NCBI RefSeq assembly: GCF_901709675.1
Contig: NC_051094.1
Location: 11,154,501 to 11,218,500 of the forward strand
Source: Syngnathus acus
Lineage: Eukaryota; Chordata; Actinopteri; Syngnathiformes; Syngnathidae
Length of the DNA stretch: 64,000 nt
Direction: 5' to 3'
Positions 25,709 through 40,400 of the stretch are shown one piece after another. Position 1 is the stretch's first letter, and the number at the start of each line of letters is the position of its first letter. A program made the position numbers and the translations under genes. A model generated the notes under the pieces. It made no database searches. It was not told the origin of the DNA and was given only the letters and a program-made list of their open reading frames with translations.

Positions 25709-26692
25709 TATATTTTGAAATATTTTACAGGCCACCAGGTCATACATTTTTATGCAAAAGATTGTTATATAGTGTGCTTAACTTTCTAAAAGTGTTTTTT
25801 TTTTTTGCTTTTGTGCACGATGGTTGGCGCCTCATTAATTCAATGTGACCATGACTGCAGTTACATCATCCAAACATCTTAGGGGTGTGGCACATGATAA
25901 CTTGTGCGTAGACAAATAAACAAAGTACAAATTATTGTAATTGTTGCTTTGGGCCCTTTATGATAAAACTGTGTGCTTTTTGTTTGGCTGTCAGTATCCA
26001 AATAAAATGTTTGTTTTTTACTTGCATCTGACAATGCATGATGGTAACCTTCCATGTATGTGGGTAATATTTACATATTACATATATCCAGCCACCTAAC
26101 ATCATATGCAGTATAAATGACACCACATTGTTTTAGGGAAGTGTGAATAAGATGGCTAGCTTACAATTTTATATATTTCTGAGGTGCCATTGATATTGGC
26201 AATTGAAAGTGTTACATCATGTGGAAAATGCCAATGTAAAGACCAAAAAAGTCTGTTTTACATTTGTACATGTAAAATCAGTGATTTTCCTTTAAACATG
26301 TCTCTGGATAGCAGAGCTGATTATTTTTTGATATTGTGCGAAAAAGATTTAGCACAGATTATGTGGTCATGTCAGTGGAAGAGTTAATGTGTGCGTGTGT
26401 GGTCTTTATAATAGTGACTATTGCAGAAAGGACAATCAATCATGTTTAGTTTTTATATTGTGGTCCAAAATATTTTTTTCGGGATTGCTCTCACATTTAT
26501 CACATCATAAAAATTGGATTTGGAAAACACAGTGAACAGAAATCTCAAACCCCTTTTATTTTGAAACCTCACTGTGCTTCAAGTGGACTGTCAACTGTGG
26601 AATGACAATACTAATATTCATTAAGCTCTTCTAACATGTCCCCAGTTCAGTTTGTTATGTAAAGGGAAGATGTGCATCCTATGAACATTTCC

Positions 26693-26698
26693 AATAAA
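26693..26698 (+). terminator. rasal1: Candidate polyadenylation signal of rasal1
   Basis: AATAAA followed 40-60 bp downstream by a GT-rich stretch (TTGGCTTGTGTTTTG) typical of a cleavage-stimulation element. Earlier AATAAA motifs at 25915-25920 and 26001-26006 may be used as proximal sites. Confidence 0.4.
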
Positions 26699-27010
26699 TT
26701 TTGGACCCTGCACAATGTATTTATGGGGCAAACTTATTTGGCTTGTGTTTTGTTGTGCTTCCTTTATCCTTCTGTAAGGACTCATCAACAAAAACTAAAG
26801 GCCCGGTGTAAAATATGACTTGGCACAAAAAGAATATCCATTTTCAGTTTTAATTGTATTGTATGTAATTTGATGGGCGAGTTTAAGCGGCATCAATCTT
26901 TTTTTAACTTCAACATAGAAAAAGTCTCCATACCCACTGTTATTAACGGACTTTATGAAATCACCACCAAATGCAATTACATTATAACACAACAGTTATT
27001 TTAAATTAAC

Positions 27011-27016
27011 TTTATT
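27011..27016 (-). terminator. dtx1: Candidate polyadenylation signal of dtx1
   Basis: A minus-strand AATAAA with a TGTTGTGTT-like stretch just beyond it. If used, the dtx1 3' UTR would be about 4.4 kb and end about 300 bp from the distal rasal1 signal. Several other minus-strand AATAAA motifs occur nearer the stop. Confidence 0.25.
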
Positions 27017-27304
27017 GTTTGTATCCACTGCTGCTCTGTGCCTTATTTAAATGCTAATGAGAGCTGACCTACCTGCACTTACGCAGCAGTCTCCCTGCTC
27101 TTTCTCCCATTAGGCAGGACATGTGACCAATGAGAGGGAGCTACTGGGTCAGTGCCGCAGGGAATGGGGCAGGGTCATCACGGTTCACACTGCCATCCCA
27201 ACATGCCCTTTAGCACACACCGGCCTCAGCACCCACACAGTTCAATTGCCAGAGGCTCCAAATGACCAGTAAAGCACATTCACAGAAAACTAGAGACAAA
27301 TAAC

Positions 27305-27342
27305 ACACGCACGCACGCACGCACATGCGCGCACACACACAC
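27305..27342. repeat. ACGC/CA microsatellite
   Basis: (ACGC)n passes into (CA)n within the dtx1 3' flank. Confidence 0.9.
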
Positions 27343-30300
27343 AAAAGCGAAGGTGACAAAGGTGAAACAAAATCACCCCCACTGAGGGCACATTTATTTT
27401 TCCATTTTTGTCCACAAGACAGAAAACATGCAACAAGGTTAACACGATTCAATAAAGACTGATTATTGATTCAAAAGCCCTTTATAGTAGTTAAACCATA
27501 GTCTCTATGTCTCTTTAAGCTCATTTCACTTTTATGTTTGTGAACAAGAAAAAAGGTTGACACTGCTCAAGTGATGTCAAACCACATGATTAGGAATCGT
27601 AAATGTCAATTAAAACATTAAGCGTGTTGTAAATATCCAAAAAGAGGCGAAATTAGCCAAACGCCATCTCGTCCACTCGTGTAAAATGAAAATGTTCTGA
27701 GGCAAGATGCAGAGCACAGTGCTAAAATGCCAACATCATCTGGTTGACCTTTCCAAAGAGGAGCTTTTGATGATTTCATACACGTTGCCATTAAAGAGGC
27801 TCACATGCATCTCGGGAAGAACGTTACTGTCTTTTTAAAGGACAGCGTGGGCCTATGATTTTGTCTTGCAAGACGCACACTCAAAGAGACAAAGAGATAC
27901 CAACAGACAATACAGCCACACTAAATGTTTAAGGTATAGTTGAAAAATGTACGATAAGCATTGAACATATTATGACTTTCAATTACGGTAGTCAATACTA
28001 CATCCTGCGCAGAATGATACGTCATAACTTTCCACTTCAAATCAAATGGAAAAGGATATGTTATAGTTATCGCAAAGACAATCTTTAATCAGAAAATACA
28101 TCAAAAATATATGCTTTCCATTATGTATATGTCTGCTTTTGTTATAGACAAGAGTGAGGCAACCCACAAAAAACTACCACTAACTCAAACGAATCACCAT
28201 CTTTGCTACAAATAAATCAGGTTTCACGTCTTAAAAATAGTAAATTGCATAAACAAGATCTCTGTCGATCAGGCATACCAAACCACATTGCATTTTCCTT
28301 CCCACAGAAGTCTGTACACACCTGAAAGTCTAAAGGGCCGACAAAATGTTCAACACTTGGATTTCTCAACTTCATTAAACTTCACTCAATGTAGACATTT
28401 CCCTGATCCTTTTAACTAAGGCCTCCAAAAGTGAAAGGAGGACCGAAAATGGAATAGTTTCAATTTATTTTGCCTTGTGGAGGGTGGCAGAAAATTAGAC
28501 AGCCTGAATAAGAGCACAACTTGAAACTGTAATGAAATGAAAGAATATTTCATGAACATGTCTGCCTCACAGTAACAGTTTATATCCCAAGAACATGCAT
28601 GTTCGGTTAACTGAGTACTGGAATAAATTAAGGAAGGAAAAAAAAATTCAAAGGCCCTGAAAAATATTTTAGATGAAACATCTTAAAATAATGTATGAAC
28701 ATCCTGTGCGTGATTGCTTCCATATGAATTATTTCTCGGACAAAAATTTGTTAACTTTTATCAAGCTGATCATTTCAGCTGGAAAGGTTCTGTTCATACA
28801 GATGCATTTTTGCATATAAAGGCAAGAGCTGCCATCCAGTGTAAATGGGGGCCAAGGAGAACGCTGAGACTGAAAAAAGACAGCAAGAAAACTCGAGAAA
28901 AAGAAAAATACCCAAAGATACGCTTTCTGCCTGAACATATTTTGAATGATGAGTTAAGTTCAACTTAAAAGATATTATCTGTAGAAATGGAGAACCATCA
29001 TCTAAAATGAATAGGATTCTCCCTTAGACACGCAATAATAATCCCTGAATGTTTCATGATTAGTTGACATCTGCTACGTGTAAAAGTAATAAACCTCGAT
29101 GAAAGTGGTGGTCAAACAACTATTAACACGATAAATACGTCGGAACCGCAGCAAAGAAGCAGACAATTTTTACCTACTGCTGGATCACCACCCAAAAAAA
29201 AAAAAAAAGTGGTTTTGCTTAAAAAGCAAACAAAACAACACTTATAAATCCATCAAAATGCCCTGTCGGCTTGCTGCCCCTCAAGGTGACCTCCAGCCAC
29301 TCTAACGCCACGTCAATAAACGCAATAGTCACTGACACAACTTGACAACAGGCTGTGTTGATTTTGGAGGCACCAGAAGCAGCTGCAGGCCTGCTTCACG
29401 CGTGCATGCAACAGCAGCAAAGTTGCACATTTTTCATTTGCATATATCACACAATACAAAGCACGGTTGTAAGAAAAGAAAAAAAGTTTTTCAGGGCCTT
29501 TAAAAAAAAATCCAATTCCACATATCCGCAGCCAATATTGACCCAATTGTTTGCTTTTGATGAAAGGTTATCTAAATTTCATCCATAGAAACAACCCTTT
29601 TGGGGAAAATGACAACAATCATGCTCTTTAGGCTCCCCCACTAATGATAAAGATACATTGACTATATTTATTCAAGTCAACTATACACATTCTACATGAA
29701 GGTACAGACAGTAGCATACACTAACACTACTTATTATATTAGACGTCCATTAACATGTCATAAACATTGTCCTAAACAGTCCCTGACAAACTGACATAAT
29801 GGTCAGATTTTATGTATCATTTTGACATCTACGTTTGTTATAGCTATGTTCATGAGTGAGTGTTTTGGGGTATAAAAAAAAACTAACCATACAATCAAAC
29901 TGAGCTTGAATTGTAGAGTATAGAACATTTGTAGATAATGTTTCCCCAAAGTACTACAAGATGATTTTTTGAAAGAGAAAAAAACCAAAACGTTTAAAAT
30001 GTCATTTAAGACTTAAAAAAAGGAAAAACAAAAAATCAACCTACGAAGCAGAGCTGCTGCCTCAAAAATTGCCGTGGAAGATTGCGATTCGCCCCGAAAT
30101 GAGCCCCACAACAACTTTACACCAACATCCCACCTCATTAAAGTTGATCAGATGCTTTTGTGGGAAGTCAGTACTGGCTGACCTCGCTTTCATCCGCAAG
30201 TAAAAAAAACAAAACTAACGAAGCTCCCAAGCAAGGATCTTCAAAAACGTTTTTAGCCATCGGGCATAACATCTTGGAGGGAGAGCAAAAAACTTACAAG

Positions 30301-31419
30301 GAAAAAATCGATATACTTCTGATGCATTTGCGTTAAAGCATCATTTGCATGTTTCCAGAAAGGATGTCTGCTGCTAATGAAGAGGACACGAACCAAGAAG
30401 AGAACATGTCTAACTGCTCCCCACAGAAGGAAAGCAGTGCCCAGGGCAAAAAAAAAAAAAAACCTCCCAGGAGGGTTAAGAATCACACGATGGATCCTCC
30501 GAGGGAAAATGACGACATCTTTAGGAACTCGGTGCATTCAGTCACACCCCAGCACACCCTTCGTGCATGGCAGCATGATGGATAGACCCAAGGCCACATT
30601 TTCCTTCAAATGAGAGCATACTAGCGTGAGCCTTCATGTTCACAGAGGTCAGCATTATCAGTGTCAACAAAATAAATGACTTTTGCTTTGGAATGTAGCA
30701 AGGGTACGCTGTAAAATCTCATGGCAAGCAATCAAATGTCTGCTGGGGTATTTCACAGCCCCTTTCATCGGCAGCCCACAAGGTTAACAATGTAATCTAT
30801 GTCTATTAGCGAAACCTTCCGAGATTCCGCTAACCCAAAAGCTACTTCATGACACTAAAAAACACTTTCTTTAGCCCTTGCTTCAGTGATGGGGCACACT
30901 TCGTTTAAAAATCACAGAAAAGTCTCACCATATTTGATTTTCTTACTAAACCGGGGCGAAGATGTATATAATATATTTCTTTAAAATGTGTCTTATGTAG
31001 TGAGAAAAGCTTCATTGGCACCTCATCATCTTATTGCAGCAATTCCCTCAACATTCATTATGCAGCGTTGGTCGGACCATGCAATCTGGCCCCCGCACGC
31101 CTTCTTATCGCGCTACAAGTGCAGATGCTTTGCTTTGACTCAAAAGAGGTCGATGACACGTTTGCTGGCAGCAATGGAGACACGGAGTGCGTGCCTCAAA
31201 GTCTTTGCAGACGCGTACATGCTCTGGGCATGACGCAAAGGAAAAACAAAAAGACCCCAATTGTTTTGCTTCCATCGCTCTTGTCTTGCCACCACTTCAG
31301 GGTCTCAGTCAGGGCAAGTAAAGAGTAGCGCGCTGGACGATGAACTTTAATCTGGCATTATGGTTTCCTAGGAAAAATGACGATCGGACCGTGTTGTTGC
31401 CGGCCAGCTCGGCAGGCTC

Positions 31420-34400
31420 TTAGTCCTTCAGGTTGTCCTCGCCAACCCCCTGGGCCGACAGCTCCGTCAGGACGTTGTCCAAGTAATTTGGGTCAGGGTA
31501 GCCGTGGCCAGTCAGGTTGGAGCCGAATTCGGTCTTGTGGTGGATCTCGTTCCACACCACCGTGTCAGACTCGCCTGTGGTACTGGAAGTGCCGATGGTG
31601 AAAATGAGGCGTCTGTCCCAAGCTGTGATCAGCAGCTTGAGAACCTGTAAATTACAGAAGTGGTGACGCGAAGAGTTCATCCAAGGAGGATTGGTTGTAG
31701 TGGCTTTCAACCCCCTTTGATTGTTTTCTTTATTTTTTACCACATCAATTTGGGCTGTGCATGGCTAAGCAATGTCAGATTTCAACTTTGTTTTACTGTG
31801 GCGGATGGACCAACACATAACTCTCTGGCAAGTTTGAAATCCACAGACATAGTACATTTTGCGGCCTGCTCACCTTCCTGCCCTTTTCGTTGTCTGGCAG
31901 GTAACACTGCCGAGGGAACCCCCTTGCGCTGAACTTCTTCCCAGGGTTGGGGTGCTCGTTGGTCTGAAACATACAGCCCATACAGTAAACAACCGTTTTT
32001 CTATTTAGAACGGAATTGTTTGCTCACAAACCACTGCAAATATATGAACAATAAATAATATATTTTCTCCTCCCTTTCCCATGAGACAAAAAAACAGTTG
32101 ATGACAACTGACGTCGAGGATTTCCTCGTTAGGATTCCCGTTGATCAAATATCAAATTAATTTGTATGCACAGTGTCAAAAACTGTGGAAGAGGAAAAAG
32201 ATAAAGGTACACTGGCTTCACTATGAAAGCTGGAGGTGTCCATCTCGCATGTAGCTGCTGCGCTAACGTGACAGCCGAGCAATTGGGAGAGATCGTGCCT
32301 GTCCTCAAAGGTCATTGTAAAATTTATAGCACCGCTGGAGAGTCAGGACGAAATAGGCTGCCTTCCATTTTCCTAACAGTTCTGAACACAGTCTGCAAAG
32401 AAAAATCTACATTCAACATAAATGAGTACTAGATTGATCAAAATTATAAAAAAATGATGATTTTGATTAACCACTTGAATCGCATTTTCGATTTAGAGCC
32501 CTAAGATAGAAAAGAGCACAGTGTTCTGTGTAACTTACAAAGCTCAACCTTGATACAAGAATGATCAAACTTAAGCGGATAAAGCAGCGGCAGTAAGGTG
32601 GATTAGAGCACAAAAAGCAAGAAGGATTAGTGAACTCGGATATTTCCGACCTGGACACCGGCAGGAATGTCGTAGACGATGCGAATGGTCTTGGAGTCTG
32701 GGTAGCCGGGTAGGCAGTGGGGGATGACGTGGTATTCCATCTTCCCGGGAGGCTGAGTGCCCGTTTTCTCTCCATAGATGGTCTTGCATGTTGGGCATTG
32801 AAGACTGCCATCCTGCTTGGGAGAAATGAGCGCAATCATGGACGTGGGAAAATATGATCACTGTCGCTATTCAACGTTTTAAGTATTAGCCAGTCATTGT
32901 AGCTTATACAGCATTCAAGACGGTGTGAGAGGAAGCCCTTGAACTGGTCGCCGGCCAATCGCAGGTCACACATAGACAACCATTCACACTCACAATCATA
33001 CCGAAGGAGGACAATTTGGAGCGGTCAATTGGATGTTCATCTTTATTATCCAACCTTTGCGCAACAAGAAATATAGGGGAAAGATGAAACGTCCGTGTAA
33101 GTCCAAAATGTGTGCGTTTCGATTTTAATTAGCGGTATCGCACAAACGAACGTGCTTGCATTTTCTGCTTCTGCATCAGAAAACAGGGGTACTGTTAATA
33201 TTTCATGCAACTGCACCAAAATGAGCTGAATTCATAATGATTTCCTGCAAGTCCCAGTGCAGGGCTTTCGAGATTGATACGAGTGATCTGATAAGGCTCT
33301 CTGCAATCCCCATCTGTGTAGGACAATTGCGAAGTTGGATCATCTGCCAGTACCGTGCAGCCCAATCAGTCAGAAAGACAGTGCGAGCTTGCAATTGGAG
33401 CCTAGAGAGTGACATCATAATAATGGTTGGCTCACCAGCTTTTACCCACCTTATTGCCATTGTTGTACATGGCCACCAGGCACAGCAGATGGTACATATG
33501 GCCGCATTTGCCAAGTTTGCCCACCAACTCTGGCTTGATGCCTTTGTGCTGCAGGACGCCTTCATAGCCTGACGCCGTGGCCAGCCTCTCCATGCAGATG
33601 GTACAGTCCTGCACAAGCCAAACACAACACTTCAGCCGCCAAGCTCCAGAACTTTTTTTTTCTTCATATTTTAACACCTGTGTAGGCTGTGTGCGTGTGT
33701 CTGTTTTTACCTCATCTGGTGCCACTTTAATTTTGTCAGTGTATCTACGGACAACATCCTCTGGGGTTTTCCCTTGCGAGACAAAACAAATAAATTATAG
33801 AAAGTAAAACACGCACACACACAAGAAAGGTGCACAGAATATTCTGTGCAAGTTCCATTTCCACTTCATCAGTTGTTACATTTCTCTTCTTTGCTATCAC
33901 AGTTCACTAAGATGAAGTCCCATGAAATTTGATGCCTTGATACTGTATGTGGAAGTCTTATGTGACATAATGCAAACTATATTTTAGCCTCAAAATATTA
34001 CTCCTCCCTAATGTATGACCTCAGTGAGGTTCACATTTAAAAGTTCCACGCTACATGTTGAAGTCATCATTCAACCACTGCAATTATAATTCTTTTATGT
34101 GCGCAACCAGTGTAGCATGGCTGAGCATAACCACACAGCAGACCACTACAGAATGATTCTGCCGCCAGAATGTGTTTATTTGGTTCAGCTAGGCAGAAAG
34201 AAATGTATCACAATGTACCACTATGCTGCCTCTTTTCAATGCACTACACATCATCCTCTGCGTGATCTTTTGTTTTGACACAGGTACAGTTGTCGTGAGA
34301 ATTGAAACATCTCAACATGTATCATATTAAATTGTCTCAACCACAAACTGTACACCGTGTTTGTTTGAAATGTACATGCTTGCATGACAACACACAGCCT

Positions 34401-37400
34401 GAGTATTGGCGCAATCGTCTTAGTGACACAGGTAAAAAAAACAACCAATCCCTCACAAGGTTGTAGTACATGTCACAAGGTAGTACATGTAATAAAGGTG
34501 AAAGAGTACAAGTTGTGCAGCACAATGGGATCTGTAAAGGGCTGAGTAAGAGGACAACTGCAGTGTAGGCTGGGGATGGAAGCCTCACTGATCAATTAGG
34601 ACAAAGACTCCCTTGGGAGGTCCGGAGTTTCTGTGGCTTCCATCGACCTGTTTTCATTCAGGCCATGGCCTGTGAACTGCTCTCAGCACAGAGTGCCACA
34701 GTTGGCTGCTGTCTGTCTGTCTTTGGCCGGCATGTCCATCCATTCATTTTCACTACCATTAGAAGTGGAACAGTTGATGTCATTTACACATTTTCCTCCC
34801 CTGCTGCCGTTCTACCACTTTTGCTTCCATCTTACCTTTTCTCAGGTGCTTCTTCTTGGTCTTGCGTCGCGTACCGTTGACTCCCGGCACAGGCTTCATA
34901 TCGCTCTTACTGATGTGCGGCGGGTGCAGAATGGGCTTGGGTGCTCGGGTCAGGCAAACAGGGAGACCTACAGCGCACATCAGGATACCGGTCATACCTG
35001 ATGCGTATGTAACAGCACACACACAAACACAAATACACACATAGAAAAATTGAAAAAATAATCGTGAGTGGTATTTTAATACGTTCACCACAAAGGAAAC
35101 ATTTTAGTTGATCCTACCTGCTATCGCTGGATGCACTGGTCCAGACCCAGTCAGGTTTTTGACTGGGAGAGCAGGAACACTGCAAAGTAAAAAAAAATTA
35201 AATAAATGAGAAGGTCCTGTATTCAGTATGTTGTTGTGATACAATGAAACAGTCTGTCACATGGCTGGGTCTGATCCATGCTGACAAAATTGATTTCATT
35301 GCACACATGAGAACAACCATTGTGAAGCCAATTTTGCACAGCATTAAAACAAACAAACAAACAAATAAAAAACAATTCTCTAATACCCAATGTGAACCTG
35401 CTGAACATGCTAAAAATGCACAACCACCAAGTTTGATCATATTCAATAACTCATTTGTGTGACGGTAGAAGAGGCAATTATATCTTTATCTATTAATGGA
35501 CAAAAGACCCCAAAATGACCTCCAATAAGTCACATGCAGCCAACGTGGTGCTACACACTTCATCCACTTAATGTCGGCTAATAGCGCTTCAAATGACTCG
35601 GCTCTTTGACCAAGAGGGCCCTGAGGTCTTTGGCCTTGCAGCTCAGAGGCGTTTCACAAATCCGCATCAAATGACTTCTTTGATCTAAGTCTGCAAGAGC
35701 ATTTCTTTCAGTGCCAGCAAAAGGGGGAAAATAAGGCTGTCCCATTGACAAACTGTAGCGCAGCAAAGTCCAGCTTACTCCTGCTGCCTGCTGTACTTTT
35801 TTTCTAATTACTTACTTTGATCAAAATTGCAAGACAGTTAACTCAGCAGTACTAGACTCCAAGGACAACACTTTCAAAGAATGGAATCATCTCATGTTTT
35901 CCTACATGTTCTCTTCCTATGGGTGCACAGGCCAAGTGTACATTTCACAAAACATGAGTATTCAAAATTGTGCTGAGGCCAAAGATTCAACTGAAAAAAA
36001 TATATTGAAGGTCTAGTACAGGTATAGAGCAAACTCAGATCAAAACTCTTACAATTTGGCTTGCTGAGAGGGCAGGAATTAAACAAAATTCATCAATAGG
36101 GTAGGTAAAAGGGTGTTATTGTTCTACGTGCACTATACAAACTTCATACAGTACAGTGCAGAGAGCTTTGAGCTTTAATTAGGGATGCTTTTCATCTTCA
36201 TTTCAATCCACTTGAAGCAAAGATCACACAATGAACCCCAGAGAGTATTACATCATAAATATGCAATGCGATAAAACAGCTGCACACTTACTGAGTTGAA
36301 TAAAAAAAGAATATGAGCCAAACTGAAACAAGCAAGCAAACACTTATCTATGCTGTTTATTCACACAAATCAAAGCCTCAGTGAACTGCAGCTCATCATT
36401 TTGTGAAACTGCACGCTGGCAGTTGTCTCTTTGGTTTAGATGTGCACCTCTGCAGAAAGTCATCCTGTCTGTCCTGGCGGAGCCTTGAGCACTGAGGTTT
36501 AAGACATCACTCTGCATTGGTCTGCGAATGTTGACGGAAACCAGTTTAATCTATTTTAATCAAATCGGACTGGTAACATTCACAACTTCTAAACTCAATA
36601 GACAAAATATTCCAAAATGCCAAAATGGTTATTGGTGAGGTCTTATTCCAAACAACAGCCCTTTCTTCTGTCTGGCTGAGCACACCTATTTGAGCCCATT
36701 CAGTCAAAGAGGATGAACCTAACCACCTTGACATCTCTTGCACTCCGCCAAATCAAATCTGTCTCTTCCTTCTGAAAGGTGTACGTTCTATCATTCCCAA
36801 CAGCCGGCATTTCGTAGCCTTTATATGTCAAAGAAAATTTGTCTGGTGTTTTATTTTAACAACAAAAGATGTATTTCCTGGAGTTCAATGCATTTTTCTC
36901 CCTATCTGCTTCCTGCTCATTTTGTCTCGGAAGAATTTTTTCTGGGATCTGTCATGACGGCCATTATGAGTAAAACTCAAGCATAGTGATGTTCTTCTCG
37001 GCATTGTTGTCATTGGTGAAGTAGCCACAAGCTATCCGGCGAGAACAGTTGGCCCTTGTCCTGCATTGAATGAAGCAAATGCCGCTGAATATATTTGTAG
37101 ACATGCTAGTTTATCATCTGGCCCACATTGAATGTGGAGAAAAAAAAAAAATCCTAGTTCGTACTTTGGTTTTGAAATATTATTTTGTGACACCAGCCCC
37201 GGAAATTGTGACACACCTCTTATATCAAGTCTTTCAGGCAGCGCAATAAATTTCACATCTAATGGTCTAATTTCTGACCCTGTCTAATTCCAGGAGCTGA
37301 TAAACAAGAGTAATGTGAAGCAATCAATGAATCTTTTTACTGCTGTGGTCAAATTTATCTTTTACAGGCTACATAGGTTGTTTGGAGCAGCATGTAAAGA

Positions 37401-40400
37401 AAGGCGGAAAGATCCTGGTCTTTATACGTCCATTCCACTAGTTTGTTGAATTGTGAAACTCCTACTATGTGTGGATATAAACATGTAGCAATTTGAAACA
37501 ACTCAATGTCCCCAAACAAGCATCTTAATTCACAGTCTGTGATTTTTTTACATACACATTTCATTGTGAGATTGCTAACATTTTGGTTACTTGCAAACTA
37601 GGGGAATAATTATTGGATTTCTTTTGTATACAGTCGCTTTTATGAGAAGGTTTTCGATACAAAAAAAAAGAATGATGCGCAATCCATCCATTATCTGAAC
37701 CACTTATCCTCACGAGAGTTGCGGGCGTGCTGGAGCGATAACAGTACAATCTAATGTAACTGTAAACCAATGTCTCAAAACAAAACAAAACAAGGTGCCA
37801 AGTATCTGTGTTTCTATATTCTGCTGTGTGCAAAAACAAATCTGACGTCTCACATTATATGTTGATTTCTGGTGTCCACAAATGAGCCTGTGTGAAAGGT
37901 TTGTGTCGGTGCACACGTGAGTGAGCATGTTGCTGAGGGTATGTAAACCACGTGCATCCTGTATGTTGAGCCACCCCCGCCTGACAATCTTTGTACATCT
38001 CAGCCTCTTTAGCAGCTTTCTCTTAGTCTCTCTACTCATGAGTGGCGATGACAAAGTGGAATAAAAAGAGCTCAAAAGACGGTTATTTAAGTAAGTAAGT
38101 TGTAGCTGTCAAAAGTAATCGATTAATCGACAAGTAATCGATTATCAAATTAATCGACAACTATTTTATGATTAAAGTAATCGTTTGGAGCTGTTTTTAC
38201 CTTAGAATAGTCCAAATTCTCTAATGTCAGCCTTTCAATAGTAATAATTCATTAATTTGCGTCCTCATTCACGAAAAGAGATGATCTTTTGTGATCAATC
38301 AAAACAAGACATTTACAAATGTCTGCTTCTACTATGGAAAACGACAACCATACCAGCAACTGAATCGGTTCCAAAAAGTTTTTAATCACTAAACAATACC
38401 AACTAAACAGCAGTAAATGGGGAAACTTTCACTTTCATGCAAAATTATTTGATGGAATAATTGATAGAATAATTGATTATAAAAAACATAAAATAAAAAA
38501 ATTAAATACTAGAAAGCCTGATTTTCCTCAATGGTGTTCTCCACTATAGTCAAACCACTAATTTTCCATGATCCATTATTCATTTTTCCCCTGTGGAGCT
38601 TGACCTCCATGGCGAGAAGGTGCCCGCAGCTACACCACAACCCCGCTGCTCATACTCGATCCACTCATCACAAACGCACAACTAATGAAACCCAAAAGAC
38701 TATGACATCACATGCTCTCAAAATCCATGCTGCAACGGCACTGTCTGATAATGACGCCCGAGTTCAAAGAAGAATCGAAGAAGTGAGGGCGAAAGTTGCA
38801 GGATACTTCCTGCCTGTGGGGCCAACATAAGCTAATTATTGAGCAGCAACCATGTCAGATACACACATGGGAGACTTTTCCAGTAGGACTCGAGGGCATT
38901 TTTGCAGAAACACTCATCAGCATGTTACTGTAACCTAATAGTATAGAGAAATATAATGATAATACAGTTATATAATACAATAAAAGTTCATTACCCTGGT
39001 GGAATGGCTCCTCTAGGAGTGGCCACAGAGATGCGCTGAGTGCCTGGTCGGTTCAAGTTGTTCTGTCCATTGACTCCAAGTGTGTTGTGGCCAAGGGATG
39101 ACATCACAGGAAAGTTGGTTGGGGACAATGGCATCTGCACCTGTTCACCTTTGGTTTGCCCGCCTCCTATACTGACATTATTGGTCACTGATGAGGTTGG
39201 AGACCAAAGAGAGGTTCCAGCAAAGGTGTTGCTCTGCCGCACTGTCGTCAGGGTTCCTGTGGCACCTGTATTGCCTGCGGGCCCTCCGTGGAGCTTCCGT
39301 CGCTGAGAGGCAAGGATTGCATTCGATGCGGCTCTCGTACTGTTGACCAAGATGCATTGCTGGCACGAGCAGGGCTGGCCGGAGCTGGCGCCCACAGGCC
39401 AAGACTGCGACTTGGGGATGGATCCCATGATAAGCGGGTAAGCAAGATCCATACGTCTCCGAAGCCGCCGCTTGCGTTGACTCTGCTTGTTGGTTTGTGA
39501 CATGCTATTAAAGTCAATGAGGTAACAGAAGCCTAGAGAAGTCAGATCGAGCCACGGGTGCTGCTTCTCGTAGGCATTCTGGATGGTCACGCAGATCTCC
39601 ATATCATACAGCGTCCATGAGCCATTGTCATTCTCCCACTCCCATACTACACCTTTGCCAGGAGCAGAGGACGGTTCATAGAAGTTCCTCTGCACCGGTC
39701 TCATGGTGCCTGAAAATACAAGACAGGATTAAGAGTGACATTGAAGCACAGTTGGTATTTTGTGGAGCTGTCGAGGATGTAAAACTGTGAAGACATGGAA
39801 ATTTGACTGACCATAACAGCTAGTGAGGCCATTAGTAAGAAGTGTAATTGCTATTTTAACCTCAATTCAAACTAAGGTTAATCCAATTATGACATTAATA
39901 AATGCTGAGGAAGGAACTTGGGCTGCTAATGAAGATTACTTTGTGATAAATGTCCGCAAGGCTCAAGGCATACGATATTACTAATTGTCGCATGAACTAA
40001 CATTTCATGATTGACAGCGCTTTTGTATACATTTTATTTTTTATATACCGAGTATATATGTCAAGCGCCCTCGATTTGCTGCAGTCATTTTCAGTTGTGT
40101 CCACACAAAAATTCAAACACGAGTTGTTGACATTTTCATGTCATGACTTTCTCCATTGTCCTTCCTGACAGGAAACTGAGCGAAAGTGTCCACTTCCTGA
40201 CTGGTTCTGTGTGATTTTAGAAGCCATCTTTCCTGCCCTACCCTCAACGTCCTCCAGTTGTCTTTAGCTTCCTATCAAGCGAGTACTAGTTGTGTGATGT
40301 ATTGTCTTGTCAGACTCCACAAAGGAACTCTAAACCCACTGCTACTCAGGGGCAAGGCAGTTCAGGGAGAGCTCAGCTGCCCTTCCAGGCTTCAGCTGGA

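Larger units (their letters stand above)
25432..31419. other. Convergent 3' region between rasal1 and dtx1
   Basis: No additional gene is supported. The left part is the rasal1 3' UTR and the right part the dtx1 3' UTR, possibly several kb long. Poly(A) signal candidates for rasal1 are AATAAA at 25915, 26001 and 26693. A minus-strand candidate for dtx1 is at 27011-27016. Short ORFs, for example the Lys-rich one at 30349-30585, look like chance reading frames. A CACG/CA microsatellite sits at 27305-27342. Confidence 0.5.
35180..38994 (-). other. dtx1: dtx1 intron 2 (3.8 kb)
   Basis: It contains an AAAC microsatellite (35346-35371), a SINE tail fragment (37680-37737) and an ATCGATTAATCG-type repeat (from about 38108). 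No additional exon is recognised. Confidence 0.7.

Noticed and set aside
30349-30585. Lys/Pro-rich ORF in the dtx1 3' region
   Set aside because: Built on a poly-A run, with no recognisable domain; most likely chance.
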